Source: Candidatus Mediterraneibacter stercorigallinarum
Lineage (GTDB): Bacteria > Bacillota > Clostridia > Lachnospirales > Lachnospiraceae
Length of the DNA: 11,124 nucleotides
Assembly: GCA_019116185.1 (NCBI GenBank)
Contig: DXCD01000021.1
Coordinates: 1 to 11,124 of the forward strand
Direction: 5' to 3'
A program made the position numbers and the translations under genes. Position 1 is the stretch's first letter. Each line of letters starts with the position of its first letter. The notes below the pieces were generated by a model. The model saw nothing but the letters and a program-made list of their open reading frames with translations, was not told the DNA's origin and ran no database searches. This document shows positions 1-6,912 of the stretch, piece after piece.

Positions 1-19
1 GTAAGGAGTTTTTTATTAT

Positions 20-1873
20 ATGAACATTATCAATATTGAACATATCAGCAAGATCTATGGGGAAAAGACCATATACGAGGACGCGTCTTTCGGTATCCAG
101 CAGGGAGACAAGATCGGCATCGTAGGGATCAACGGCACAGGAAAATCCACCCTGCTTAAAATGGTGGCAGGGGAGGAGGTCCCGGATGAAGGGCAGATCA
201 TAAGACAGAACGGACTTAAGATCGCCTATGTTCCCCAGAATCCTGTTTTCCCGGAGGGAGCGGATATCCGCTCCTATGCCTTTGAGAAGGGAGCAGGGGA
301 GGACTGGCAGGTGGAGAGCAATCTGACGGAGCTGGGGATCACGGACCTGGATCAGAAGATCGAACATCTCTCCGGCGGACAGAAGAGGAGAGTGGTCCTG
401 GCAAAGACCCTTGCCGGGGATTTTGACGTGCTTCTCCTGGACGAGCCCACGAACCATCTGGACGGGGCGATGATCGCATGGCTGGAAGAGTATCTGAGGG
501 GATACAGAGGGACCATCCTCATGGTGACCCATGACCGGTATTTCCTTGACCGCGTGACGAACCGGATCCTGGAGATCAGCCACGGGAAAATGTACGGGTA
601 TGATGCGGATTATTCCGGATTCCTTGAGCTGAAAGCGGCAAGGGAAGAGATGGAGCTTGCCTCCGAGCGGAAACGCCAGAGCATCCTGCGGATGGAGCTG
701 GAATGGGCGAAGCGCGGCTGCCGCGCCAGAACCACCAAGCAGCGGGCAAGGCTGGAGCGCCTGGAAGCGCTGAAAAACGGAAAAGCGCCCGCGCAGGACC
801 AGACGGTGGAGCTGGGGTCCGTGGAGACCCGTATGGGAAAGAAGACCATCGAACTCCATCATGTGAGCAAGAATTATGGGGATAAGAAGATCCTTGAAGA
901 TTACAGCTATATCGTTCTGAAAAATCAGCGGCTTGGCATCATCGGTCCCAACGGATGCGGGAAATCTACGGTCATGAAGATGATCGCCGGGCTGGTGGAG
1001 CCGGATTCCGGCGAGATCGAGATCGGGGAGACGGTGCGGATCGGGTATTTCGCCCAGGAAGAGCACCATATGGACGACGCGCAGCGGGTCATTGATTATG
1101 TAAAGGATATCGCGGAATACATTACCACAACAGACGGAAAGATCAGTGCCTCCTCCCTGTTGGAGCGGTTCCTGTTCACGCCGGATATGCAGTATGCGCC
1201 CATTGGCAAGCTCTCGGGCGGAGAGAAACGCCGCCTTTATCTCCTGGGCGTCCTGGCGGAGAATGCAAATGTACTTCTTCTGGACGAGGCGGGGAACAAC
1301 CTGGATATCCCCACCCTGACGATCCTTGAAGATTATCTGAACTCCTTCTCGGGGATCGTGATCGCGGTCTCCCACGACCGGTATTTCCTGGACAATATCG
1401 CGGACCGGATCCTGGAATTGGACGGGGAGGGACATGTGACCCAGTACGAGGGCGGATATACGGACTATCTGGAAGCAAAGAAAAGAAAAATGGCATCCGA
1501 TGACAGAGCGGGATATGCCGGCACAGCGGAAAGATCCCGGCAGAAAGAGAATACGGCGCAGAGCGGAAGCGTACCGGGCGGGGCATCGGAAAGCATGAAA
1601 AAAAGCGGAAAGAGCTGGAAACAGGACCAGCCCCAGAAGCTGAAGTTTTCTTATAAAGAGCAGCGGGAATATGAGACCATCGACGATGACATTGCCGCTA
1701 TTGAGGACAAGCTTGAGACCATCGAGAGACAGATCGAGGCGAACGCCACCAATTCAGTAAAGCTCAAAGAACTGCTGGAAGAGCAGGAAAAGACACAGGG
1801 AGAGCTGGATGAGAAGATGGAGCGGTGGGTGTACCTGAACGATCTGGCGGAGAAGATCGCAGAGCAGGGGTGA
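20..1873 (+). CDS. ABC-F family ATPase, Uup-like
   Basis: Soluble protein of 617 residues with two ATP-binding cassettes in one chain and no membrane segments, the ABC-F layout; members act on ribosomes or nucleic acids rather than in transport. Cassette 1 has Walker A GINGTGKST (from residue 36), signature LSGGQ (117-121) and Walker B with DEPTNHLD (141-148). A charged linker follows (about 205-280). Cassette 2 has Walker A GPNGCGKST (309-317), signature LSGGE (398-402) and Walker B VLLLDEAGNNLD (418-429); the usual DEPTN is changed to DEAGN but the catalytic Glu423 remains. Both cassettes carry the switch motif HDRYFLD. A Lys/Ser-rich spacer (about 490-540) leads to a C-terminal coiled coil ending in the RWVYLNDL region, as in Uup, a family linked to ribosome function and to DNA-junction or transposon precise excision phenotypes. 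The start is supported by AAGGAG at 3-8. No terminator separates it from the next gene, 35 bases on. Subfamily is an inference; an antibiotic-resistance role is less likely given the coiled-coil tail. Confidence 0.9.
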   Translation: MNIINIEHISKIYGEKTIYEDASFGIQQGDKIGIVGINGTGKSTLLKMVAGEEVPDEGQIIRQNGLKIAYVPQNPVFPEGADIRSYAFEKGAGEDWQVESNLTELGITDLDQKIEHLSGGQKRRVVLAKTLAGDFDVLLLDEPTNHLDGAMIAWLEEYLRGYRGTILMVTHDRYFLDRVTNRILEISHGKMYGYDADYSGFLELKAAREEMELASERKRQSILRMELEWAKRGCRARTTKQRARLERLEALKNGKAPAQDQTVELGSVETRMGKKTIELHHVSKNYGDKKILEDYSYIVLKNQRLGIIGPNGCGKSTVMKMIAGLVEPDSGEIEIGETVRIGYFAQEEHHMDDAQRVIDYVKDIAEYITTTDGKISASSLLERFLFTPDMQYAPIGKLSGGEKRRLYLLGVLAENANVLLLDEAGNNLDIPTLTILEDYLNSFSGIVIAVSHDRYFLDNIADRILELDGEGHVTQYEGGYTDYLEAKKRKMASDDRAGYAGTAERSRQKENTAQSGSVPGGASESMKKSGKSWKQDQPQKLKFSYKEQREYETIDDDIAAIEDKLETIERQIEANATNSVKLKELLEEQEKTQGELDEKMERWVYLNDLAEKIAEQG

Positions 1874-1908
1874 CCTCTTACACTGATATTGCAGGAGAAA
1901 CATTACTT

Positions 1909-2883
1909 ATGAAAAAAGGATTTCGTAAATTTTTCTGGCCCATACTGATCCTGGCAGACCTTGCCATAGCAGGAACCGTTTTCTTCCTGATCTGGCTTCA
2001 GCCTGACTATTCTGCAGCCCAGAAAGAGAACTCTCATCTCATCGGGCTGAGTTATATGACAATGAACAATGAATTTTATAAGATCATGAGTGAAGAGATC
2101 AATGCCAGGATCGAGGCGGAAGGAGATCGTATCGTTATGCGGGACCCGGCTCTTGACGCGGACCGTCAGATCGAGCAGATCGAAGAAATGCTGGATATGG
2201 GCATTGACGCCCTTGTAGTGACTCCGGTGGATTCAGACAGGCTGGTAGGGGTCCTCGAAAAGGCAAAGACACAGGGGGTATTTATCATCGTACTTGATAC
2301 GAATATATCCCAGGATGAACTGGCGGACTGTACGATCACATCTGATAATTACAATGCAGGTGTGATCGTAGGAGAATATTTCCTCACACAGTGTGACAGT
2401 GCGAGAGTTGTAGTGATGACCCATGAGACGACTGAGTCCGGGAGACAGAGAGTAAAGGGATTTCTTGATACTGTGTCTGACGCAGAAGGGATAGAGATTG
2501 TAAAGAAAGTGGAATGCGAAGGGCAGGTTGAGATTGCCATGCCTGAAATACAGGAGGTCATCAATTCCGGTCTTCAGTTTGACAATGTGTTTTGCCTCAA
2601 TGATCTTGCCTCTGTGGGAGTGGTGGCAGCACTCGAGGAGAACGGGATGCTGCAATCTGTCAATGTGTATGGTGTTGACGGGTCACCGGATTCCAAGGCG
2701 CTGATCAATGAAGGAATGATGAAGGCGACTGCGGCACAGTTTCCTTCTGAGATCGGGAAGCAGGCTGCAGATGTGATCTACCGGCTTTTTGATGGTGAGA
2801 ATGTGGACGAGGACATCCTGATACCGGTGGAACTGATAACACAGGAAAATGTAAATGATTTCGGAATTGACAGGTGGCAGTAA
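1909..2883 (+). CDS. Membrane-anchored sugar-binding protein (ribose type), probable sensor
   Basis: Product of 324 residues. An N-terminal hydrophobic helix (about residues 9-29, after a Lys/Arg start) has no lipobox cysteine, so it should stay as an uncleaved anchor facing outward. The rest is a periplasmic-binding-protein type I fold of the ribose/galactose group (Peripla_BP_4): the opening IGLSYMTMNNEF, then MGIDALVVTPVDSD, then IIVLDTNI, then ITSDNYNAG, and near the end VYGVDGSPDSKALINEG. Start chosen at ATG 1909 because AGGAGA at 1893-1898 sits a normal distance upstream; a longer frame back to 1825 would overlap the ABC-F gene without gain. No ABC ATPase or permease is nearby; instead the stop overlaps the kinase gene's upstream region and the kinase starts 14 bases on. 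By analogy with the clostridial XylFII-LytS xylose sensor, where a membrane-anchored binding protein activates a kinase, a sensing role is inferred. The ligand is unknown; a sugar is likely. Confidence 0.85.
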   Translation: MKKGFRKFFWPILILADLAIAGTVFFLIWLQPDYSAAQKENSHLIGLSYMTMNNEFYKIMSEEINARIEAEGDRIVMRDPALDADRQIEQIEEMLDMGIDALVVTPVDSDRLVGVLEKAKTQGVFIIVLDTNISQDELADCTITSDNYNAGVIVGEYFLTQCDSARVVVMTHETTESGRQRVKGFLDTVSDAEGIEIVKKVECEGQVEIAMPEIQEVINSGLQFDNVFCLNDLASVGVVAALEENGMLQSVNVYGVDGSPDSKALINEGMMKATAAQFPSEIGKQAADVIYRLFDGENVDEDILIPVELITQENVNDFGIDRWQ

Positions 2884-2897
2884 TTAGGAGAAGAAAG

Positions 2898-4217
2898 ATG
2901 GGTAAAAGACAGCTCTCAGACTATGTGCTCATAGTAATGAAAAATCTGAATCTGGTCGTGATCCTCTATGTGGCAGGGATCATGGCGTCCAGCCTGCGCG
3001 GGTATGTCCTGACGGGAAATGCCATGGATTTTCTGATATCCGCATCCGGGCTTCCTGCGTCAGCCTGGAAAATACCTGTGATGGTTCTGCTCTTGTATAT
3101 GGTCTGTCTTATGATCATGCATATGCAGAGCCAGGGCGGGACATTTGAGATAATTCTAAAGATATGCGTGGAACTGGTCATTGGATTTGCCGTAAGCTAT
3201 ATCCTCGGGTTCGGGTATATGGGGATCATCCTTCTGATCCTGGCGGACATGATGAAATATTTCCCGGGATCCAGGTTCAGGTTCCCTGCGTCAGTCATCA
3301 TATGCCTGTTCTATCTGCTGCTCAACTCCGAATACATATCCGTGTATTTTGATGTCATACCGTTTGATGCTTACCTGACCTATTACCAGGCGGATGCCAG
3401 ATCAGTGATGGATGGGCTGCTCAGTGCATTTGATTCGCTAAATACCTTTTTGTTCCTCGTTTATATGATCTTTCTGCTTCGGGCTCAGCTCAGTGAAAAT
3501 GAGAGGATCTTGAACCTGAACCGGCAGCTCAATGCTGCAAACAGCGAACTCCAGAAAGCAAATATACAGCTCGAAGAATATGCGAGAGAAGAAGAACAGA
3601 TGGTGGCGACGCGGGAAAGGAACCGTCTGGCGCGGGAGATCCATGACACGCTCGGGCATGCGCTCACGGGAATTATAACAGGCGCCGAGGCATGCGCGGC
3701 ATTAATGGACGTGGCGCCGGAAGCTGCAAAGCAGCAGATGCAGGCGATTACTGAGGTGGCGAGACAGGGGATCACAGATGTCCGGCGGTCCGTGAAGGCG
3801 CTTCGTCCGGACGCCCTGGAAAAATATGATCTGGAAGATGCGATAAAACAGACGATCGATGAGATGCGGCGTGTATCAAATGTGGAGATCGAGTATTACT
3901 GCAATACTCAGCTTAACTGTTTCAATGGGGATGAAGAGGAAGTGATCTACCGTATTGTACAGGAGAGTATCACCAATTCCATACGCCATGGGGAGGCATC
4001 CCGGATCCTGGTTGATATCGAGAGGAAATACGGGACGCTCATTGTAAAGATAAAGGATAACGGAAAAGGATGTAAAAATATCCAGAAAGGCTTTGGGCTT
4101 CACCATATGGAGGAAAGACTGCAGCTTCTCCAGGGTCAGCTTACACATAACGGGGACGACGGTTTTACGGTAGAAGCACAGATACCGATACGCTGGGGAG
4201 AGACGGAGGAGAAATAG
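2898..4217 (+). CDS. Membrane sensor histidine kinase, NarL/HisKA_3 family
   Basis: Product of 439 residues. The first 205 residues hold about six hydrophobic segments (roughly 10-35, 55-76, 82-105, 107-120, 128-147, 187-203) with short loops and no large outer domain, so the kinase itself has little to bind ligand with and probably relies on the binding protein encoded before it. A coiled-coil signalling helix (about 205-245) leads to the HisKA_3 dimerisation motif RNRLAREIHDTLGH with phospho-acceptor His249. The HATPase_c domain follows: N box QESITNSIRHGEA (Asn360), G1 box DNGKGC and G2 box GFGLHHMEERLQLLQG. There is no HAMP, PAS or receiver domain. Start chosen at ATG 2898 with AGGAG at 2886-2890; GTG at 2874 is in frame but has a poorer site. 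The gene starts 14 bases after the binding protein and ends 3 bases before the regulator, indicating one transcript and a cognate pair. Its stimulus is inferred, not shown. Confidence 0.93.
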   Translation: MGKRQLSDYVLIVMKNLNLVVILYVAGIMASSLRGYVLTGNAMDFLISASGLPASAWKIPVMVLLLYMVCLMIMHMQSQGGTFEIILKICVELVIGFAVSYILGFGYMGIILLILADMMKYFPGSRFRFPASVIICLFYLLLNSEYISVYFDVIPFDAYLTYYQADARSVMDGLLSAFDSLNTFLFLVYMIFLLRAQLSENERILNLNRQLNAANSELQKANIQLEEYAREEEQMVATRERNRLAREIHDTLGHALTGIITGAEACAALMDVAPEAAKQQMQAITEVARQGITDVRRSVKALRPDALEKYDLEDAIKQTIDEMRRVSNVEIEYYCNTQLNCFNGDEEEVIYRIVQESITNSIRHGEASRILVDIERKYGTLIVKIKDNGKGCKNIQKGFGLHHMEERLQLLQGQLTHNGDDGFTVEAQIPIRWGETEEK

Positions 4218-4220
4218 TAA

Positions 4221-4892
4221 ATGATTAAAGTATTGATCGCGGATGATCAGGAGCTGATGCGCCAGAGCCTTCAGATCATCCTGGGCATGGAAAATGATAT
4301 CGAAGTGATCGGCGCGGCAGAAAACGGGCTGGAAGTGATCCGTGCGGTCAGAAAGGAAAAACCGGATGTGATCCTGATGGATATACGGATGCCGGAGATG
4401 GACGGGGTTGTGTGCACTCAGATCATCAAAGAGAATTACCCGAATATCAAGATCATTATCCTTACGACTTTTGATGATGATGAGTATGTATTCAACGCGC
4501 TGAAATTCGGCGCCAGCGGATATCTCCTGAAAGGGATATCCACAAAAGAGCTCTCAGAGGCAATCCGCAAAGTATATCACGGAACTGCGATGATCAATGA
4601 AGATATCGCGTCGAAAGTCGTGAAACTATTTTCAAAGATGGCTCAGACGAATCTGACGATCCAGGTGGATGAAAGGCAGACAGAAGAGCTCAAACCAACA
4701 GAATGGCATATCATTGCCTTGGTAGGGCGCGGAATGTCAAATAAAGAGATCGCAGCGAAATTAAACCTGTCAGACGGGAGTGTCAGAAACAGCCTGAGCT
4801 CCATCCTGAGCAAACTGGATCTCAGAGACCGCACACAGCTTGCCATATGGGCGGTGCAGACCGGGGCTGTGAACAGAGAGACGGAGGAGTGA
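4221..4892 (+). CDS. Response regulator, NarL/LuxR family
   Basis: Product of 223 residues with a standard two-domain layout. The receiver domain (about 1-118) shows the acidic pair Asp8/Asp9, phospho-acceptor Asp54 in LMDIRMPEMDG, the switch Thr in LTTFDDDE and the conserved Lys in SGYLLKG. After a linker, the DNA-binding domain (about 155-215) is a LuxR/GerE helix-turn-helix: LKPTEWHIIALVGRGMSNKEIA, then LNLSDGSVRNSLSSILSKL. This form usually opens with LTxRE; here it reads LKPTEW. GGAGGAG at 4206-4212 is the ribosome binding site. The tight spacing after the kinase marks it as the partner. Targets are unknown; candidates are its own operon and the PTS operon starting at 6394, since NarL-type regulators commonly activate neighbouring promoters. 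Confidence 0.94.
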   Translation: MIKVLIADDQELMRQSLQIILGMENDIEVIGAAENGLEVIRAVRKEKPDVILMDIRMPEMDGVVCTQIIKENYPNIKIIILTTFDDDEYVFNALKFGASGYLLKGISTKELSEAIRKVYHGTAMINEDIASKVVKLFSKMAQTNLTIQVDERQTEELKPTEWHIIALVGRGMSNKEIAAKLNLSDGSVRNSLSSILSKLDLRDRTQLAIWAVQTGAVNRETEE

Positions 4893-4894
4893 CA

Positions 4895-6235
4895 GTGGAA
4901 AGAAGCAGTATGGGAAAAAGGAATCTTATGATCGGAGTGTTCTGTGCATTGCTCTGTGCTGCAGTATGGATCATTGAAAGTGATGCATACAGGGCACTCA
5001 TGCCGGAGGACAGCAGGAAGATCACAGTCGGCGTCTTTTCGGACAGTTACTGGGAAGTACAGAACGGATATTCTTATCAGATCGTCAATGACGCCATAGA
5101 AAAGTTCGAGAAACAGAATCCGGGAGTCCATGTGGAATATGTGAGCGGAGTTCTCAAGGAGGATTATTCGGAATGGCTGTCTGAACAGCTTCTGTCGGAG
5201 AACGCCCCTGACGTGTTCTTTGTTCTCGGCGATGATTTCAGCAGCTTTGCGAACGCGGGAGCGTTAAAAGATCTGACTTCCCTGATGGAAGAAGATAAAG
5301 ACTTTGACAGCAGCGCCTTCTATTCCTCGGCACTGTCTGCCGGGCAATATGAACAAAAACAGTATGCGATGCCCTTTGAGTGCGCTCCAAAACTCATGTT
5401 TGTCAACCGGACGATCCTGGATGCGGAAAACATTGCCATGCCGGACAATGACTGGACATGGGAGGACTTTTATAAAATATGCAGCGCAGTAACCCGGGAT
5501 ACGGATGGAGACGGAATGACCGACCAGTTTGGCGAAGTGGGATATACATGGGAGGAAGCATTTGAATCAAACGGGGTCAGGCTGTTCAGCCAGGACGGCA
5601 GTGAATGCTTTTTGACTGATCCGGGAGTGGAACAGGCTCTGCAGTTTATGGAAAGGCTGGAAACGCTGAATGCGGGTTATAATGTAACAGAGCATGAGTT
5701 TGATCTGGGAAATGTGGTGTTCCAGCCCATGTCCTTTTCCGAATTCCGCGCTTATCAATCCTATCCACTGAGTGTAAAAAAATACTCGGGTTTTGAATGG
5801 GGCTGTATCCCCATGCCGGCAGGACCGGACGGCGAGAATATCTCGACTCTTGACACACTGTTGGTGGGGATAAATTCTGAGACACGCCATACACAAAATG
5901 CATGGGAGTTTGTAAAGATCCTGACAATGGATCCCGATATCCAGTCAGAAATCTTTGATTATTCGGAAGGAGTATCCGTCATGAGGGAGGTTACGGAGTC
6001 GGAACAGACTCTGCAAAGCCTGATAGAGGATTCCGGAAGTGAAGAGAGCCTGAACCTGTCCATTTTAAGTGAGGCTGTGGAAAAATCAATTGTTTCACTC
6101 AGGTTTCCGGGATATGAAGAGGCGCGGGAAAGGGTGGAACAGGCTGTACGTCAGATCATAGACGGGAGCGGAAATATCAGTACAGATCAGATCATATGGA
6201 ACCGGGAGATCAACCGTTTCCTTGAAGAACAGTGA
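4895..6235 (+). CDS. Membrane-anchored extracellular solute-binding protein (family 1 type)
   Basis: Product of 446 residues. A short Arg/Lys start is followed by one hydrophobic helix (about residues 10-26). It contains cysteines but no good lipobox (residues before the likely one read ALL), so an uncleaved anchor is more likely than a lipoprotein. The remainder resembles the maltose/oligosaccharide-binding class: VGVFSDSYW, an amphipathic helix ending FEKQNPGVHVEYVSG, then APDVFFVLGDDFSSFANAGALKDLT, QKQYAMPFECAPKLMFVNRTI, DNDWTWEDFYKIC, an acidic DTDGDGMTDQFG loop typical of Firmicute members, and WGCIPMPAGPDG near the domain hinge. Start chosen at GTG 4895, five bases after GGAGGAG (4883-4889); ATG 4910 is possible but 20 bases from that site. 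It follows the regulator by two bases and precedes a terminator, so it is the last gene of the sensor operon. No permease genes are present, which argues for a sensing or accessory role; that is inference. Confidence 0.82.
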   Translation: MERSSMGKRNLMIGVFCALLCAAVWIIESDAYRALMPEDSRKITVGVFSDSYWEVQNGYSYQIVNDAIEKFEKQNPGVHVEYVSGVLKEDYSEWLSEQLLSENAPDVFFVLGDDFSSFANAGALKDLTSLMEEDKDFDSSAFYSSALSAGQYEQKQYAMPFECAPKLMFVNRTILDAENIAMPDNDWTWEDFYKICSAVTRDTDGDGMTDQFGEVGYTWEEAFESNGVRLFSQDGSECFLTDPGVEQALQFMERLETLNAGYNVTEHEFDLGNVVFQPMSFSEFRAYQSYPLSVKKYSGFEWGCIPMPAGPDGENISTLDTLLVGINSETRHTQNAWEFVKILTMDPDIQSEIFDYSEGVSVMREVTESEQTLQSLIEDSGSEESLNLSILSEAVEKSIVSLRFPGYEEARERVEQAVRQIIDGSGNISTDQIIWNREINRFLEEQ

Positions 6236-6253
6236 TATTATCTGTACATGTCT

Positions 6254-6285
6254 GGGGCAGAGAGTTACAATCCTCTGCCCCTTTT
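6254..6285 (+). terminator. Rho-independent terminator after the sensor operon
   Basis: A perfect nine-pair stem, GGGGCAGAG (6254-6262) with CTCTGCCCC (6273-6281), has a ten-base loop and is followed by TTTT. It begins 18 bases after the stop of the second binding protein and marks the end of the sensor operon. Confidence 0.85.
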
Positions 6286-6293
6286 GTGACAAA
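6283..6293. promoter_or_regulatory. Short palindrome, possible operator
   Basis: TTTGTGACAAA is a palindrome with one central base, lying between the two hairpins and about 65-70 bases before the presumed PTS transcript start. It partly overlaps the T tract of the first terminator. It could be a binding site for the neighbouring LuxR-type regulator, but the half-sites are short and chance is possible. Confidence 0.25.
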
Positions 6294-6310
6294 TGTAATA
6301 TGAGATCAGT

Positions 6311-6344
6311 GACGCTTGTGAGATGAACACAGCGTCTTTTTTTT
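6311..6344 (+). terminator. Second hairpin with eight-T tract, terminator or attenuator before the PTS operon
   Basis: GACGCT-T-GTG (6311-6320) pairs with CACAGCGTC (6328-6336) as a nine-pair stem with one bulged T and a seven-base loop, followed directly by eight T residues (6337-6344). The form is that of a strong intrinsic terminator. It lies 50 bases before the first PTS gene and only 26 bases after the sensor operon's own terminator, so it either backs up that terminator or acts as an attenuator for transcripts heading into the PTS genes. Confidence 0.75.
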
Positions 6345-6345
6345 A

Positions 6346-6351
6346 TATACT
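6346..6351 (+). promoter_or_regulatory. Candidate -10 element for the PTS operon
   Basis: TATACT matches five of six bases of the sigma-A -10 box. The sequence 16-18 bases upstream (around 6322-6328) lies in the loop of the preceding hairpin and has no good TTGACA match. This suggests, by inference, a weak or activator-dependent promoter with transcription starting near 6358 and a leader of about 36 bases. Confidence 0.35.
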
Positions 6352-6393
6352 TTGATCAGAAAAAAGGAAAGGGAAAGAAAGAGGTGCAAAGCG

Positions 6394-6822
6394 ATGAAAT
6401 ATGTATTTTTAGTCAGCCATGGTGAACTGGCACGGGGAATGCATACAGCTCTGAAGATGCTCTCGGGAGAGAACAGGGATGACATCCTATCCGTCGGACT
6501 GGAAGACGGGATGGGAGCAGACGTATTTGTTGAGAATGTAAAAAAGACGCTCTCTGTGGTCGGTGAGGATGATGAGATTTTGTTGTTTGCAGACCTGGTA
6601 GGCGGATCTCCCCTGACGAATGCTGCGAATACGATCGCAGAACTGGGAATGATGGACAGGACCGTGATGATCGGCGGGATGAACATGCCCCTGGCTTTAA
6701 GCGCAGTTCTCATGAAAGATACCATGACGACACCGGATCTTATCGAAATGCTGATTCCCGAAGCGCGGGAAGAACTGAAACAGTTTGAGATCACTTCCGA
6801 AGAGTCGGACGACGACATCTGA
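6394..6822 (+). CDS. PTS mannose-family EIIA component
   Basis: Cytoplasmic protein of 142 residues, the usual length for a free-standing EIIA of the mannose/fructose/sorbose family. It accepts phosphate from HPr and passes it to EIIB. The active-site histidine is His9 in FLVSHGELARGM, matching the family's N-terminal H-G/S motif. The second conserved block, LLFADLVGGSPLTNAA (about residues 65-81), and VMIGGMNMPLAL are also typical. Start chosen at ATG 6394 with GAGGTG at 6381-6386; an upstream frame from 6352 would add a lysine/arginine-rich stretch with no family match. The tail is acidic (ESDDDI). It is the first gene of the PTS operon, preceded by the hairpin at 6311-6344. Confidence 0.95.
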   Translation: MKYVFLVSHGELARGMHTALKMLSGENRDDILSVGLEDGMGADVFVENVKKTLSVVGEDDEILLFADLVGGSPLTNAANTIAELGMMDRTVMIGGMNMPLALSAVLMKDTMTTPDLIEMLIPEAREELKQFEITSEESDDDI

Positions 6823-6830
6823 TGTACGTC
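6811..6830 (+). other. Small hairpin across the EIIA stop codon
   Basis: GACGACAT (6811-6818) pairs with ATGT-A-CGTC (6822-6830) in an eight-pair stem with one bulged A and a three-base loop that contains part of the stop codon. There is no T tract, so it is not a terminator. It could protect or define the 3' end of a processed EIIA message; stem strength is modest. Confidence 0.35.
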
Positions 6831-6835
6831 GGATG

Positions 6836-6907
6836 GCAGCATCAGAAAAGAAAGCAATATCAGAAAAGTAGGCAACAGGAGAAAAGAGAGTAATCAGAAG
6901 GAGGAAA
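6836..6907 (+). repeat. Four tandem 18-base purine-rich units before EIIB
   Basis: Four consecutive 18-base units can be laid out: GCAGCATCAGAAAAGAAA (6836-6853), GCAATATCAGAAAAGTAG (6854-6871), GCAACAGGAGAAAAGAGA (6872-6889) and GTAATCAGAAGGAGGAAA (6890-6907). Units 1 and 2 agree at 14 of 18 positions, 2 and 3 at 12 of 18; unit 4 is the most diverged and holds the EIIB ribosome binding site AAGGAGG. The stretch fills nearly all of the 90-base gap between EIIA and EIIB, the longest gap inside this operon. Confidence 0.6.
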
Positions 6908-6912
6908 ACAAA

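Noticed and set aside
1176..1586. Open reading frame on the minus strand inside the ABC-F gene.
   Set aside because: Its translation is rich in Pro, Arg and Ser, shows no domain, has no ribosome binding site of note and is a frame shadow of a well-supported gene.
1825..1908. Earlier start for the ribose-type binding protein.
   Set aside because: It would overlap the ABC-F gene and put 28 polar residues before the signal anchor; ATG 1909 has its own ribosome binding site.
6236..6393. Catabolite response element before the PTS operon.
   Set aside because: No stretch matched the cre consensus closely enough to support a call by eye.
6428..6442. TGGCAC-N5-ATGC, similar to a sigma-54 -24/-12 promoter, which controls many mannose-family PTS operons.
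   Set aside because: It lies inside the EIIA coding sequence, after the start codon, has one mismatch in the -12 part, and no sigma-54 activator gene is nearby.
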